A stretch of DNA of 64,000 bases from Synchiropus splendidus (taxonomy: Eukaryota > Chordata > Actinopteri > Syngnathiformes > Callionymidae): positions 12,122,501-12,186,500 of the forward strand of contig NC_071345.1 in the NCBI RefSeq assembly GCF_027744825.2. Reading direction: 5' to 3'. The position numbers were made by a program, and so were the translations under genes. This document shows, piece by piece, positions 23,037 to 35,900 of the stretch. Under the pieces are notes generated by a model. That model was not told where the DNA came from. It ran no database searches and was given only the letters and a program-made list of their open reading frames with translations. Every line of letters starts with the position of its first letter. Positions within the stretch are counted from its first letter, which is position 1.

Positions 23037-25111
23037 GTATCAATATGAAACTCCATGGATACTTCTTACACGTCCGCAGTGCTGTGAATCCACAAAATCA
23101 AGTCATATCTACTCCGTCATGTTCTAGCGCCAAAATAATAGAAAGACAAAATAGAGGCTTCAATGACCTGTCTGCCTGCTTTCTTTCTGAAACGTTGTTT
23201 TTCATCCTGAGTTTGTGTTGTCAGTGATTATGCTTAATTCGTGAGTGTTTGTGGAACACAATGCGAACATACCTCTCCATTATTGCACCAGCAGAAGGGC
23301 CCTTGAGCAAGATCCTGAGCCCTGACCATCCAGCGGTGCTGCTCAGTGACCATAAGCTCATTCATGGTCTGCTCATGCGTGAGGGAATTAAAGTAATTGC
23401 ATTTTTCCCTGCAAGTGAGAAGCTGCTCGACTAACCTGTAAAAGCAGTTCTATTATTTATCAACATATAAAAAGCTTATGCATTAAATATGCAAATATAA
23501 ATCAGGCAGCTTTGTTTCATAAATTCCAAATCTTTTTCAAATGATAGTAGGCAAGACACACTATAGAACAGGAGTCTACTGAAAATGTCCTGAATTTGTA
23601 GGTCACACCATGAAAGAATGTTAGATTGAAGAGTCGCATAAGGACTCAGAGACTTCCCTTGCTACGTGGGACATATCAGAGTGGGATCTCATTTTACCAA
23701 TCCAGACTGGGGATTTCTGATATGTGGTCACCTCTTGACTGTTGATCCATTCACTGATACATTCATCTGTCCCACATGTCTATTAATTTCCATTTACTAT
23801 TTATTTTTCTTGGATATGATAGAAGATCTTGAGAAGGTTTATGGCCTTTTCCAACCATATTGAGACGGTGGTGCAAATATAGGAATTTAAAATGGAAAAA
23901 GATGACACCTGTCTGAGGACACCTCAGCCAACCATATTGGTGACTTACATGCTTTACTCTGAGTCTCTGTTGGACGACTGAGCTTTGTCTACCTCACCGG
24001 GAGAAACCAACCTTTATAAGGATGCAGAGTATTGTGGCCCCCTAAACAGTGAGAAAGCAGTGTCCCCAGTCCAAAGTCACCTTTGTGTCATGTAATGTCA
24101 TGTAGGTCCACAGAGTGTCACCCTTGCACTAAGACAGACTCACTCTGGGGAGCAGAGCGTACAGTATAAACCCCGGTTCCGCCGTGTGGATGAGCACCAC
24201 CGTGGAACAGCTGGTATGCATGTGCGATTGCAGCTCCGCTTTTATCCCGTGTCGCTTTATCCTCTTACTTTATCCCTTTATCTTGGTGTCATCTCGTGGG
24301 AGGGCTGGGCACTGAGGAGAACACTGACTCAAGCAGGCCATATAACAATAATACACCGCTGCTTTGGAAACACTAATCTCATCTGGCCAAACAGAGAGAC
24401 TATAACAGACACAATTCAGACAGGTGCACCTGCTCATGTCACCGGGAAACTTCATATTTCTGACACAGCTGTGGGATGGAACTTAGGGCAACTGGAATAC
24501 AATAGACCTGCCCTTTCTATTAAAGGTGATTTCCACTCAATATACTGAAGGTGACTTGAGTATGGAGGCAATAGTAGCTTTCTCATTCATACATTTAAAT
24601 ATGTAGCTGGGTCACCAGTTTGAAATGAAGTTGTTTGGATGTTGCTTTCTAGAGTGTAATCTTTGACCCTCAGGGAACCTTTAACTTACACTGACATGAG
24701 TCAGCAGTAGGTGGGCCACGCTGTACTTATAATCGGGCTGTTTTTATCCCGATTTTGACCTAAGATGGTTAACACCTGATTGTTATTACGCTTACAAGAT
24801 TATCCTGTGAGAGAATCCTTATGTCTGAGGTGAGTTAAGAGTGAATTAGTCAATTTCTCAGGCACCAGGGCAATAAAGCACTCTCTCTTGTTTCTGTTCT
24901 AAGGGGTGCGTGGATGTTTTGCCACAGTGTTATAGTGAGGATGGTGGATAGACTGATATCGCGTCATGTGATTTGGGTGAGCTGGCTTGTGACAGTCCAG
25001 AAATCAATGCAGTTGCCTGGGAATCTGCCCTGACCCACCCTGTACCAGTCTTCATAAAAGCACTGTGACAGTGCGTACCTCTGCCAAGGTGCTCATTTTC
25101 AATGACCTTAT

Positions 25112-25170
25112 TAAACACACATACACGCGGACACACGCACACACACATATACATGCACGCACACACATGT
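25112..25170. repeat. Interrupted (CA)n microsatellite
   Basis: CA/CG-rich alternating tract that abuts the inverted-repeat element starting at 25179. Confidence 0.85.
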
Positions 25171-25178
25171 TCGCATTT

Positions 25179-25391
25179 CTATCCCTGTGGGGACCTCTCA
25201 TTGCCATGATGCCTTCCCCAGCCTCTCACCCTAAACCTAACCATCCAAACCTTAACCAGGACTGTGAACCAAACTTAAATCCAATTATAATGACCCAGTT
25301 ATTTTGAAATCTTCATTCTCAAACTGAGGCTTAACCTCGTGGGGTCCAGCCAAATGGTTCTCACAACAGCATAAGGTCCTCACAAGAATAG
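25179..25391. mobile_element. 213-bp MITE-like inverted-repeat element
   Basis: The left end CTATCCCTGTGGGGACC matches the reverse complement of the right end (CTATTCTTGTGAGGACC) at 13 of 17 bases. The interior contains CCTAAACCTAACC-type repeats. Elements with this GGGGACC/GGTCC layout recur in teleost genomes to my knowledge; the superfamily is not clear. It has no coding capacity. Confidence 0.6.
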
Positions 25392-26103
25392 TGTTTTGTA
25401 AAGAATTGGATCAACCATTAACATACACACACACTCGCACACAAATCAAATGATTTAAAACAACTTTCCTGACTCATGTCAGGAGTTGAGAAGTTGTCAG
25501 GAAACTCTATTGACTAGCAGCAACAAAAGTGATCCTTGCGCAGCTCCATTCCCAAGATCTAATATAGCGGCACCACTCTCCTCTCATTCCACCCTAAAAC
25601 AATATCCAATTAATAGGTTTTCATTGAAAGAACTGGTAAACAGTAAATGGCTCTTAATAGATAGAACTTTTCCATGCTGATCCAGCAACCCCAGCAACTT
25701 TACACAAAGTCATCCATTCAGTTATTCCCACTCAACATCACATACTGGTGGCCCTAGGCTGAACTTATCATGCCATTAGATCTGTCAGGAGCAAACCAGG
25801 GTTAAGTGTCTTGCTCAGGAACACTGGGACACAAACATGTCACTCGCCGACCACACGACCGTGAGCTGCACCCACGATCTCATGGCCTCCTCGGTGGAGG
25901 TCGGGATGACGACTGCACTTCTTATTCATGTCTGATTTTAGTGTTACATGTCTGATATGTGATGTGCTTTTGTTGAGAAACTGACTTGACCAACACTGGT
26001 GTCATCGGTGGCCCAGTAATCCCCGTCTTCAGAAGTGCTGTCTGTGGTCCTGGATGCTGGGGAGCTTAACTAAGTTGGCTCTGTATCATGAATGGGCAAA
26101 CCG

Positions 26104-26170
26104 GTCCTCAAAGGGCTGGGTTGATGCAGGTTTTTCTTTAACTCCTCAGTTGGAACAAAAACCTGCACCC
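26104..26170. mobile_element. Short interspersed repeat fragment with hairpin
   Basis: ACCGGTCCTCAAAGGGCTGG followed by TGCAGGTTTTT and a reverse-complementary AAAACCTGCA. This resembles a widespread vertebrate hAT-type non-autonomous repeat, recalled rather than searched. Confidence 0.35.
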
Positions 26171-29100
26171 ACTGGTACAGGACACATGTACCATGACACA
26201 TGTACCATAAGACACACAATGATTTAAGTTAGTCAATCACTTCCTCAAAACTCACAATTGTTTTGAATGAACTGGAAGTTCATGGATGCAACTGCTGTAA
26301 ATCATAGTAAATGTAAGATGTACAAGTTGTTAAAAATATATTCAAATCACAAAAGTAGCTTTGCTCTGTGATCATGTTTTAACGAGTGGTGGGACTTTAA
26401 TAATTTACTTACTTTAAAGTTAATTACAATTAATTACAACAACAATAAAACATGTTAAAATATTTAACAATGTATAACATTTAATGGTTCTATTTTAATT
26501 TATTTTCTCGGGAAACTCTCAGCTGGTGGTGAGCTTCTCGCCTCAGGCGACTCGGCGCTAGATGCCGCCAACTATGTGTGCAGCGCGACTCTACATAAAC
26601 ATGATAAATGCTGGGCAGTAAAGGGTCTGATAGCAATCTGGGCGAACAACATCACTCAAAAACAACTCCTCACACTCCCAGAACACTGAGGTGCACAGCT
26701 TGGAGCTGCAGGAAAAATGTGCTCGGGAACAGGAGCGTAGCGCTGCGGTCCGGGACTCGCATGCAGGAATTCCTGGTCCGCTGATGTCACTGATGCACAA
26801 GACACGTCACAGCTAGGATGGTAACAACAACAACAAACATGGAGGAATCTTATCACTGCACAACGGCCAGGGTTTTCACTACTCTGAATGTACTTGAAAT
26901 TCTAATAAAATTCAAATTGTTATACAAATGTTTTCAAGACATTAAAAAAGCTTTCGTTTAAATAAGGTGATATAAAAACCACCATCGTGATTTATTGTGC
27001 TATTGTCAAACTGATGCAAAATAAACAATATTTTTTGTTTAAATGTATGTATGGGTCCATCATTTGATTCAGTAATACACCAAATTCATTCACATTCAAA
27101 AATGTGGCTTCTTGTGGCAAATATTCTTATACCATTAAACTGCTACTTTTAATCGAAACCCACCCCTAGTTTTAACATGTTCCAGTGAGGTAAATAATCT
27201 GGGAAGATGTGATGAGTTTTCAAATAAATGCTGGGGTATTTAAAATTTAGAAAACTTGTGTTCTATTACTGTATTTCAGAACTCAGCATAAGTATGTCAT
27301 CCATATGCCTGATTAGATTTTTGCATGTTTTATTATTACAATATTCCCCTTGAAAGCACTGAAAATACCACAGTGAAACCATATGATCCAGACATCTATA
27401 TTATGCAACTCAGTCTTTCAGCACTGGCTGTGTGTGTCCTTGTCTGCATGGATCATTAGCAGCGCCACATGTTAGTGGAACATAAGAGGACAACCTACAT
27501 CCGTGTGTCCTGAATTTGTGAATGAAGGAGAGAGTCGTCTCAGAGTCAGCAGAAGTGTATTGTTTTTCTCGCCAAGGTTGTCACAGCAGAGGCCAGGAAA
27601 ACTCAGGGGTCAAACATGGAAATTCTCATTGGACGTGACGGCTCACGACGCAGCAGGGTTTAGTAACTGGATCAGCTGTTGTGATAGCAGCCAGTGTTTG
27701 TCTTACATAACACGGACAGACCTCAAGCCAGTGCAATAATAGTCGTCTACTATAAAGCACCATGGGAAATCTATCTGAGCAGCCAGAAAAAGGAGGAGGG
27801 TGTTAAGGCCATAGGATACTGAGGGCAGGCCTGACCTGCAGCTGGTGCTAAGTAGCACAGGGAGCTGGCACACAGACAGCAGAATGAAGCTGTTCAGAAA
27901 GGCATCAGCTGTTTACTCAGGAGGATGCGACAGAAGGAAATGTGCACCTCGAGAAGGAGAGTGAAGATCACTTCCAGTTTATACCCAACAAGATATGGCC
28001 AAAAATTGCATTACAATAATCTGTGTAATAACAGAAATGCATGGATTTTTATTTTACAAATCGTTTTATATTAGTTTAAATTATAATGAAGAATCATAAT
28101 AGTATACCATAAGAAATATACAGTAAGGTTGATATGAGACTTTAATGTTTTATATTCAAGTTGCAGCCAACTTCTTACTAAGTCATCCAGAAAAGACATC
28201 ATTGTTTATCAACCAATACAGAGATAATCTGCTGCTGACCAAGGACGTAAGACCACGAAGATAGTTTTGTATTTTGATATGGTTCAGTTTGAAGAGATGC
28301 TCAACTGCAACAGTTAAGGTCCATCAGTCAACCTCCAACCCACTTCATCAGCAGAGCACATTCTCCCAGAAGCATAGTAGCTTGTTAAAGGTATTTTGGA
28401 TACTTCCAATCTCACTTATTTACTTTACAGTATCTTGACCTTGGAGTTCCACTTCAACGTTTAATTTGGCGTGTTATTTGCAGAAAACAATTTGCAGAAA
28501 ATGTATGTCTCCAGAAAACCGGTAATTATTTAGTAATTATTAAACCACAAAACAAACTTTGACGCTAAACAATGGTCAATTAGCTCTGTTAGCTCGGCAG
28601 TGGAGACAGTCTTTGGCACTGCAGGATTGACAAGGCTCACTCCATCGTTCTGTCCTGAAGGTGTGTGGTCAAGTTAGAGGCGCATCAGGTTTAAAAACAA
28701 CTGGAAGTGGCGTCTTCACTGTAAGCGAGTGTGAAGAGGAGCACTGCGCAGTAAGTGATGGACAAATCAACGCCTCAGCATAGATCTATAGTGTATAGAA
28801 AAAATGTGACCAAATCCATGTCATCTCCTCACGTTGGCTGAGCGTCAACACATTTTATTGTTCATTAGTTAATGTCACCATATCATCCACCTCTATCTCC
28901 GGAAAAATTAAGTGAAACTGGATCATTTCCCACGACACACCTGACAGTCTCTCACTGGTTGAAAAGCACTGGTTTAGACCATGTGACAGTTTCACCAAGT
29001 GCCTAAACCAGTGCAACTGGCTCATTTCTCTAGTAATAAGCAGTGCTCAAGAACTGTTATCCCAAACTTTAGATATAAAAATTTGTATGCTACCATTTAC

Positions 29101-29599
29101 CTGAGAATATCCTGTTGATACAATAATGCAAACATTCTGCTTTATTTGTGGGCTGTTATTGAAGGATATATTCACAGGGGTGTTGTATAATTCATTGAAC
29201 AATAGCCTCTTAACACGTGTTCCAATCGTGAGATGAAGGCTGACAAAGCAAATGACGGCAACTGACAGAGCAGACCACAGTGGTATTAACTATAAAAGGT
29301 GACATGATTAACTGTACTCTGTAACACCTTATAGTTTTGGGGATTAGAGACAAGGCTTGTTGGCTTATTCGGGTCATTCCAGCATACCCGCTGATTACAG
29401 GAAGAATGCCTCACGGTGGAGGGAATTCACCGACTCCAAGTGATCGAGAGGGTGTGAAAGCGAGGGAGACATGGAAAGAGAAAGAAAGAAATAAGTGACA
29501 GCTGTAGTGGAACGGTGGGTGGTGGGGATCAGTTCATGCGGTCTGGCTGAATGGCTGATAGGAAAAACAGCGTGATATTAACACTGCTGTGTAGTGGAA

Positions 29600-29929
29600 G
29601 AGGAGTAAGGGGGGGTGGAGGGAGGGCGGGAGGGAGAGGTTTGAAATACTTTGTAGCTAGTTCACGCGTGTTCACCAGCATAACAGGAGAGAGAGAGAGA
29701 CACACACACACTCAACACCGGGGTCTTCACTGTATCCCAGTTGTAACGCAGCAGTGCTACTGCACGGAACCGGAGACAAAAGGCTAAAATATCAAGTTCT
29801 AATCTGGCAGCTTTATCAGTGTGACTGAAGAGAGACAGTAGAGCTCCTGCACTGAGCAGAGGGAGAGAAGAGTTTTTCAGTTTCAGATGCTGAACAGACA
29901 CCAGACACTCTTTTGAAGCAAAAATGACA
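29600..29929 (+). promoter_or_regulatory. Candidate promoter and first exon of the SBK gene
   Basis: A (GA)n(CA)n run at 29682-29710 precedes a purine-rich leader and an exon that ends AAAATGACA|gtaagt at 29929/29930. The ATG at 29924-29926 has A at -3. Joining ATG ACA to the phase-0 acceptor at 31929/31930 opens the kinase frame exactly. A weak TATA-like TAAAATATC lies near 29785. The transcription start is not determined. Confidence 0.55.
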
Positions 29930-32900
29930 GTAAGTATGCTCCACTATCATGAGTTGAAACATCTGTGCAGAGAGAAGTTTGTGCAAATAATAAGCCCAAG
30001 ATGGCTTGAATGCAGGTGCACTCTGCAACGTGTCTATTAACTAGAGGGATTTTCAGCATGTGCATGTGTTGAACTTCAAATTTGCTAATAGTGTTATCGC
30101 ATGCAGGGCCATTAACAACATCCAGGCTTTTTGTAAGTCAGTCGATCCCTGCCAAGCTGTGAATCACTAATTTACAAGGGTATACTGACAACATTTGAAC
30201 TGCAACACTGATGTTTTTATGTCACAGCTGATTTATGAAGAATGTCACTGACGTGAGGCAGCTGAAGTCGTAATAAATGATCACCCTTCCCCAGGAGCGC
30301 AGAACAGGCAACGGGTGCAATATTAAGATGATAATAAGATGTGTGAACAACTCACAAGCGTCGGTTTTGATAGCGACACTATGAAATAAAACAGGAACTA
30401 AAATAATATTTAAAATACTCCAACATGCTCTACAAGTTTAGCAATGTGATTGTTACACATTGAAATATTAAAGATGGATTGCAACTAGATTTCAACTTGA
30501 AATGATTTTACCTTCAGAGTCTAAAAATCTTAGAGTAAAATTTAAAAATGAATAATAGTTCAAGCACAAATACAACTGGATAATTTGCAGTGCAGAGACT
30601 TGTCAAATCCCAAACAAACAGATGTAGGATGCTCCATAACACCTGCTGGTCTCCTGTCTTAGCTTTAACATCAAGGTGTTGCACACCACAGTGTCGAAGA
30701 AAACTCAAGCTTCAATAATCATTTTAATCTGCACAGACAAAATCACTATTTAATATTACTATTCCTTGCTATAAAATACATAAACAATAATCTGAAATGT
30801 AAATTTGAATAATATTTTTGTCTGTGAAATTTTAATGTATGAAATATGGTAGTTGTTTAAATCTTGTTGCTGTTTAGTGCTAAAAGTGCTAGAAGTGCTA
30901 AAACAAAAACAAAAACAAAAACAAAACACAAAACACAAAACACGTAAGGTAAAGTTAAGGTAAAGTTGCAAGTCATCGGCCTCAATATTTGCTCAGCAGG
31001 TGCCTTACGATCAATAAACTGTTTTTTAACCAAAAGAAAATTCCATATCTGTGTTGATTTTCCGGAAAATGTGTTGAACTCCTGTGGCGCTGGGCTGTGG
31101 CAGCAGGTGTGAATCCATCCTGAAGACATGGGTTTGGACTATACGTGCGTTGCAGAATATGATCGTTTGTCTGGAACGTAGATGTATATCTCTTGTCCTT
31201 GAACATGTGAATTCTTTTTTTCATCCTATAATTAGAGATTCCCAAGAATTTAAATGAAACAAATCCCACGGACAATTTTAGTGACAACGGCGACGTCGAT
31301 CTGTCAGTGAAAACATTCTCCACTGTACTGTAAACTAAGAGTTGAGGCTTTAAATAACAATCCAATTAAAAAGGAACAGCAGCTACAATCTAAGCTGGGT
31401 TACATAACCACGAGGTTCGATGCAGACGCGTGATCAGATCTCGTCTCGGACATTAGCTGCAACAATTCACACTCATCCTCATTAGCCGACTATCTTCTTC
31501 AAAGGAAGCCATTAGGGACGAAACACAAAGCGGCGACGTGCAGTGAGTGGCGGCGCCACCTGCTCTGATCGCCCTGATAAGACATCGCTCTGACGTCAAT
31601 GGTGCATCCCCACGATTACAGCTGCGCAGCAAAATAAAAATATAATTATGGCTTCCATCAACTTCAGCTGAAGCTAGCTTGGCGACTGTTTTACGCTTTG
31701 AATGTTTCAATTAGTGTCTAAAGGTGTGCACACATCGTATCAGTTTCTGTTATGCAATAGGTTGGTGAAGTTCTCCGACTGCTGTGAACTTTCTTTAACA
31801 TCAACACTTGCACTTCAAGATGCGGATCTGCTTTCCCTCGCGGCCACTGAACCAGTCATCGTCCCCGGGCATCATGCAACTCTAGATATGGATTTGTTTA
31901 AGTGAAGGCATGTGCGTGTCGTTTTGCAGACTGCCGCAGCTCAGGAACTCGACGAGTTATGTTTCCTGTCGGCACAGTCCATGCCCAGCTTGAAGGTTTC
32001 CAACCACTTCCAGGTGGTGAAGCTTCTTGGCGAGGGTTCGTACGGGAAGGTCATGCTGGCTGTGCACAAAAAGAGAGGTGAGTACAGTTTGTGGACGTCA
32101 ACATTTCAGTCAGACACAAAATGTTACGTACAGTTGCAAACAAAGATGCCGTCATGCAGCAATGCAAAAAACAGACTTGCATGTGTGGGGAACTCTCATC
32201 CTGAGACATTGACTTTTCAATCCCAATGTCATAAGGGGCCCAAACATTGAACAGACCCGGTCAGAGGCCAAGCCAAGTTTAGCAGCGATCAATTGAGATG
32301 CTCACAAACATGAGAAACATGCATCTATATGTAAAAACAGTATGGATACGGAGCAATTTTTCAAACTGGCCGGGACAAAAGATCCCGTAGAAGATAGACC
32401 TTTGTGTAGATATAGCTTATCTCAACATTTATCTGAGTTTGATTTTCCACCAACCTTCTCATGGGCAACATAAAGTGACTTAGCGGACGAAAATTAGTGA
32501 GTGATGGAAGCAGGTGATGGAAACGATATGCTAGTTTTGTCGCAGTGTAAACGCTCCACTGGTGCTGACACATGTCACCTTCTAATGTGCATGTGCTGTA
32601 TTCATCATAGGAACAATGGCGGCCTTAGCAACGCTACACAAGCTTCTCCTTCATAATGCTTCTTACCTACACAAATAAGTGTTGCTGACAATGCAGCTAC
32701 AATGCTATGTACGATAGCACTTCCACATAGAGGATATTCACAAGGAATGAATTTTGAAGCATTTGCTAGCTTTTTATTTTGCGTCATACGTATACAATGG
32801 TGCCTCGGTTTTCGAACGTCTCGGAATTCGAACAAATTGGAAATTCGAACAAAAATTTCTAGATTTTTTTGCTTCGGATTTCGAATGAAAATCCAGAACT

Positions 32901-35900
32901 CGAACGCCCCCGACAAAAGCCGGAAAAAAACATAACATGCGCGGACCGATCAGCTGACCCAACTACTTATTACTACCACACTGGACTGTGGTAGAGTGGG
33001 GAGGTGCTCTCTCTCGACACCTCCGAGGCTGGAGCGTGCACTCCAGGGTTTGATGTCCTGTTGTCGGCTGGAGCCCGGACATGGATGAGGCAAGTCTGGG
33101 ACAGAGCGTGACTTGGTTTCTGACTTTGTCACAGCCAAACTGCACAGAAGCGCACATTCAGAGCTGGACACGCACCGGGCACCTCTTCACTTCTGGAGAG
33201 ACGTCACTCACTCGGCAACCCCTCCCACATGCAGCGGCCACACACATAGAGGAACAGCGCACCTGCAGCAGACACTCTACATTCACTCCTACAAAAGCCT
33301 ATTTTAAGGCTTGGAACGCATTACTTCTTTTTCCATTCATTGTAATGGGAAAAATCGATTCAGACTTCGAACAAATCGCTTATCGAACGGCCGTCTGGAG
33401 CAGATTGTGGTCGAGAACCGAGGTACCACTGTAATTCGTGTTAACGTGTAATGAATACAGCGCTAACTTGCTAACAAGTTTAATGGTTAGCTGCTAGTGC
33501 TTGTATAAAAGTTTGTCATATAAACTTATGCTGAACAAAGTTTTGCTCGCTCAAGACCAAGCAAGTTAAACTAGTGAATTTATTATTCCAAAGTGAACTT
33601 GAAATGGTTTTAAACTATTAGACTCCAAGTAGTTTTAAAATACAAGAACCTTCTGCTTTGAGTGTGCTATGTCTGGCACCCCCTCTTTTAAACGCCATGT
33701 CCCATAATGCAATGCCACAGCTCTTATAACAATCAGTAGGAGCCAAAGGTTGGAATTAAATTTGTATGCCTGATCAAACATCAGCCACTTTTCTCTGCGT
33801 CTCCGATTGAGTTTCTCTGCCTAATGAGTTTTCCTCATTAGTTTCCCAGCACTTCTGTTCTGGGAGAGACTCGCAGTGAGGTGTGGACAGATCTGAATTT
33901 GAATTATATACACTTAACCTCTCGCACCACTGTTGCTCTAATGAAGTGCTCTGGAGCCTTCTTTAGGATAGAGTTGCCGTAATAGATGTGTAGCTGAAAC
34001 ACAGCCGTCCCACTGGGGGAGTTATATTTGTTCACGGCGTGAATGATTGATCCTAGACATGTAACTGGAACCAAGATGTTATCTCTTTAATGGTCGTATG
34101 TTGTCTGATTTAATTTCTCTCAGGAACACCCATGGCTCTGAAGTTTTTCCCACGACAGTCCACTTCGCTGACCTCTTTTCTGCGGGAATATAACCTCTCT
34201 CTTTCATACTGCACACATCCTTCCCTGACCCGAGCCCTTGGCATCTTCTTTTCAACGCCGTCCTACTATGTGTTTGCCCAGCAGGCTGGTCTCTACGGTG
34301 ACCTCTACAGTGTCATAGTGTCCGAGGTCAGTCTGCCTGATGACTGAGTGAACTAACCCTGCAGCATGTTCTGTAACAGAAGCTGATATCTGATGCCTTG
34401 ATCTATACATTTGATGTATAGAGCAAATGTATTTGATGTATCCCGCCCTCTACCTGAGTATTTTAAAGGCATCTTGGAACGCACAAACTAACACTTAACT
34501 TTGCACAGTTTAGGTCAGTCTCATCTGAGTTCAACTACTGACTTTATATTTACAATTTGGAGAGCACAGAGAAAGTTGTGGGTTGTTGCACAATAGTTAG
34601 CTGACGCATTTAAACTGCTTATAAGTGCTTCAGATCTCACTGGTTGGAACTGATTTAGAGGCACAACATCGACACTGTTGCCACGCAGTGATCTAACCAG
34701 CCATTCTAAATGTCAAAATAAAGTCATTAGATTGTTAATCTCCCTCTTCTGTCTTCTACAAACTCAGCTGCAACTGTGTAGTTTAACTGCCTTTGCACTC
34801 ACGTACCCTACTGAACCATCTCTAGAAACTAGGAGCGAAAGAATGCTGTGTTTAAAACTTTTTAAAGTCGCTTGGTTTCTGCCATAATAATGGAAATCAG
34901 GAGTGCAATGGTTCTGTGGACTGTGATCTGGTTTGTTCATTAAATTTTCTCGTAAAAAACTGAATGAGAAATGGAAAAAAAAAGTTTATTTATTATTATT
35001 ATTATTCTTTATTCATCTAAACCGTAAAACAAATCACCTTTCTTGCAGTTGATTTAGTACAGAAAACAAAACAACAAAAATCAAACTACAAAAGCACTGA
35101 GAGAGCGCAAACCTCTGATAAGATTCCTTAAACTAGTGCTTAATTCCGTGGCCGGGAATCGAACCTTGTCCACAATAGTGAATCCTAAACCCTAGATCAC
35201 CAGGGAATAAGGAGACTTATTAGTATTTATATCCCGTGTACTGGACAACTTGATAGGTGACTAAAAATTACCCAGATCATCCCCAAAATTGAACCATTGG
35301 ACTAATGCAAACCAGAAATGAAACATAAGTAGTAACTTGCAAGAAGCCACATTCTCATAAAATAAGATAAAATAAAATAACCCTAGGTCGAAAAGGTTAT
35401 TGTTCTACAGTGGACAATGAATCTATTTCTTTATTCTTTTTTTTTTTCTTTAAATTGGTATTATTGTTCATTTGACTTTTTTTTCATTTTCATTGTTTAT
35501 TATATATTATGAAAACAATGAAAAAACTTTTCTTTTCTTTTCTTTTCTTTCATGTTTAAAATCATTGTAAATGAAATGAACGAATGCGACATGGACCATA
35601 AGGGAAAATATTGTTGCCATCTTCATTGTCCCCTTTTATGCTGCCAAAACCTACTGACCTGCTAGATAAGCGCAGCTAACTTCAAAGAGTGCTGCTGGTA
35701 AGTAGCGAAGTGACGGTTTCCATTAGCGTCATCGCTCCAGTGGCACAGACAGTTTCAGCAACAACATAATCAGTGTTGGCAGGTGGACCAACAGAGACAG
35801 GACAGAAATATAAAGGCTGTTTTGGACTGAAAATAAACAGTGTTATGGAAGAGCTACAGGATTGACTGAGGAAGGTGTTTTATAGAGGCGTGTGGGGGTA

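Larger units (their letters stand above)
22011..29600. other. Intergenic region between epn1 and the SBK gene
   Basis: About 7.6 kb without a gene that I can support. Open frames are short and lack recognisable motifs. The content is repeats: an (AAAT)n tract at 22494-22517, a LINE-tail-like fragment at 22913-22985, a perfect hairpin at 23010-23036, a CA-rich tract at 25112-25170, an inverted-repeat element at 25179-25391, and repeat-like fragments near 23288-23345, 25780-25880 and 26104-26170. 26400-29500 is plain AT-rich sequence. Confidence 0.6.

Noticed and set aside
24186..24548. 120-aa plus-strand frame
   Set aside because: No domain, no splice partners; intergenic repeat-rich setting.
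27860..27960. Short plus-strand frame starting MKLFRKASAVYS
   Set aside because: 26 codons with no support from splice sites or homology.
33081..33434. 117-aa plus-strand frame inside the 637-bp MITE, considered as a transposase remnant
   Set aside because: No helix-turn-helix or DDE/D-like signature is visible and the element is too short for a transposase gene.
35143..35207. Functional tRNA-Glu gene
   Set aside because: The anticodon arm is truncated and no anticodon loop can be formed, although the B box is perfect.
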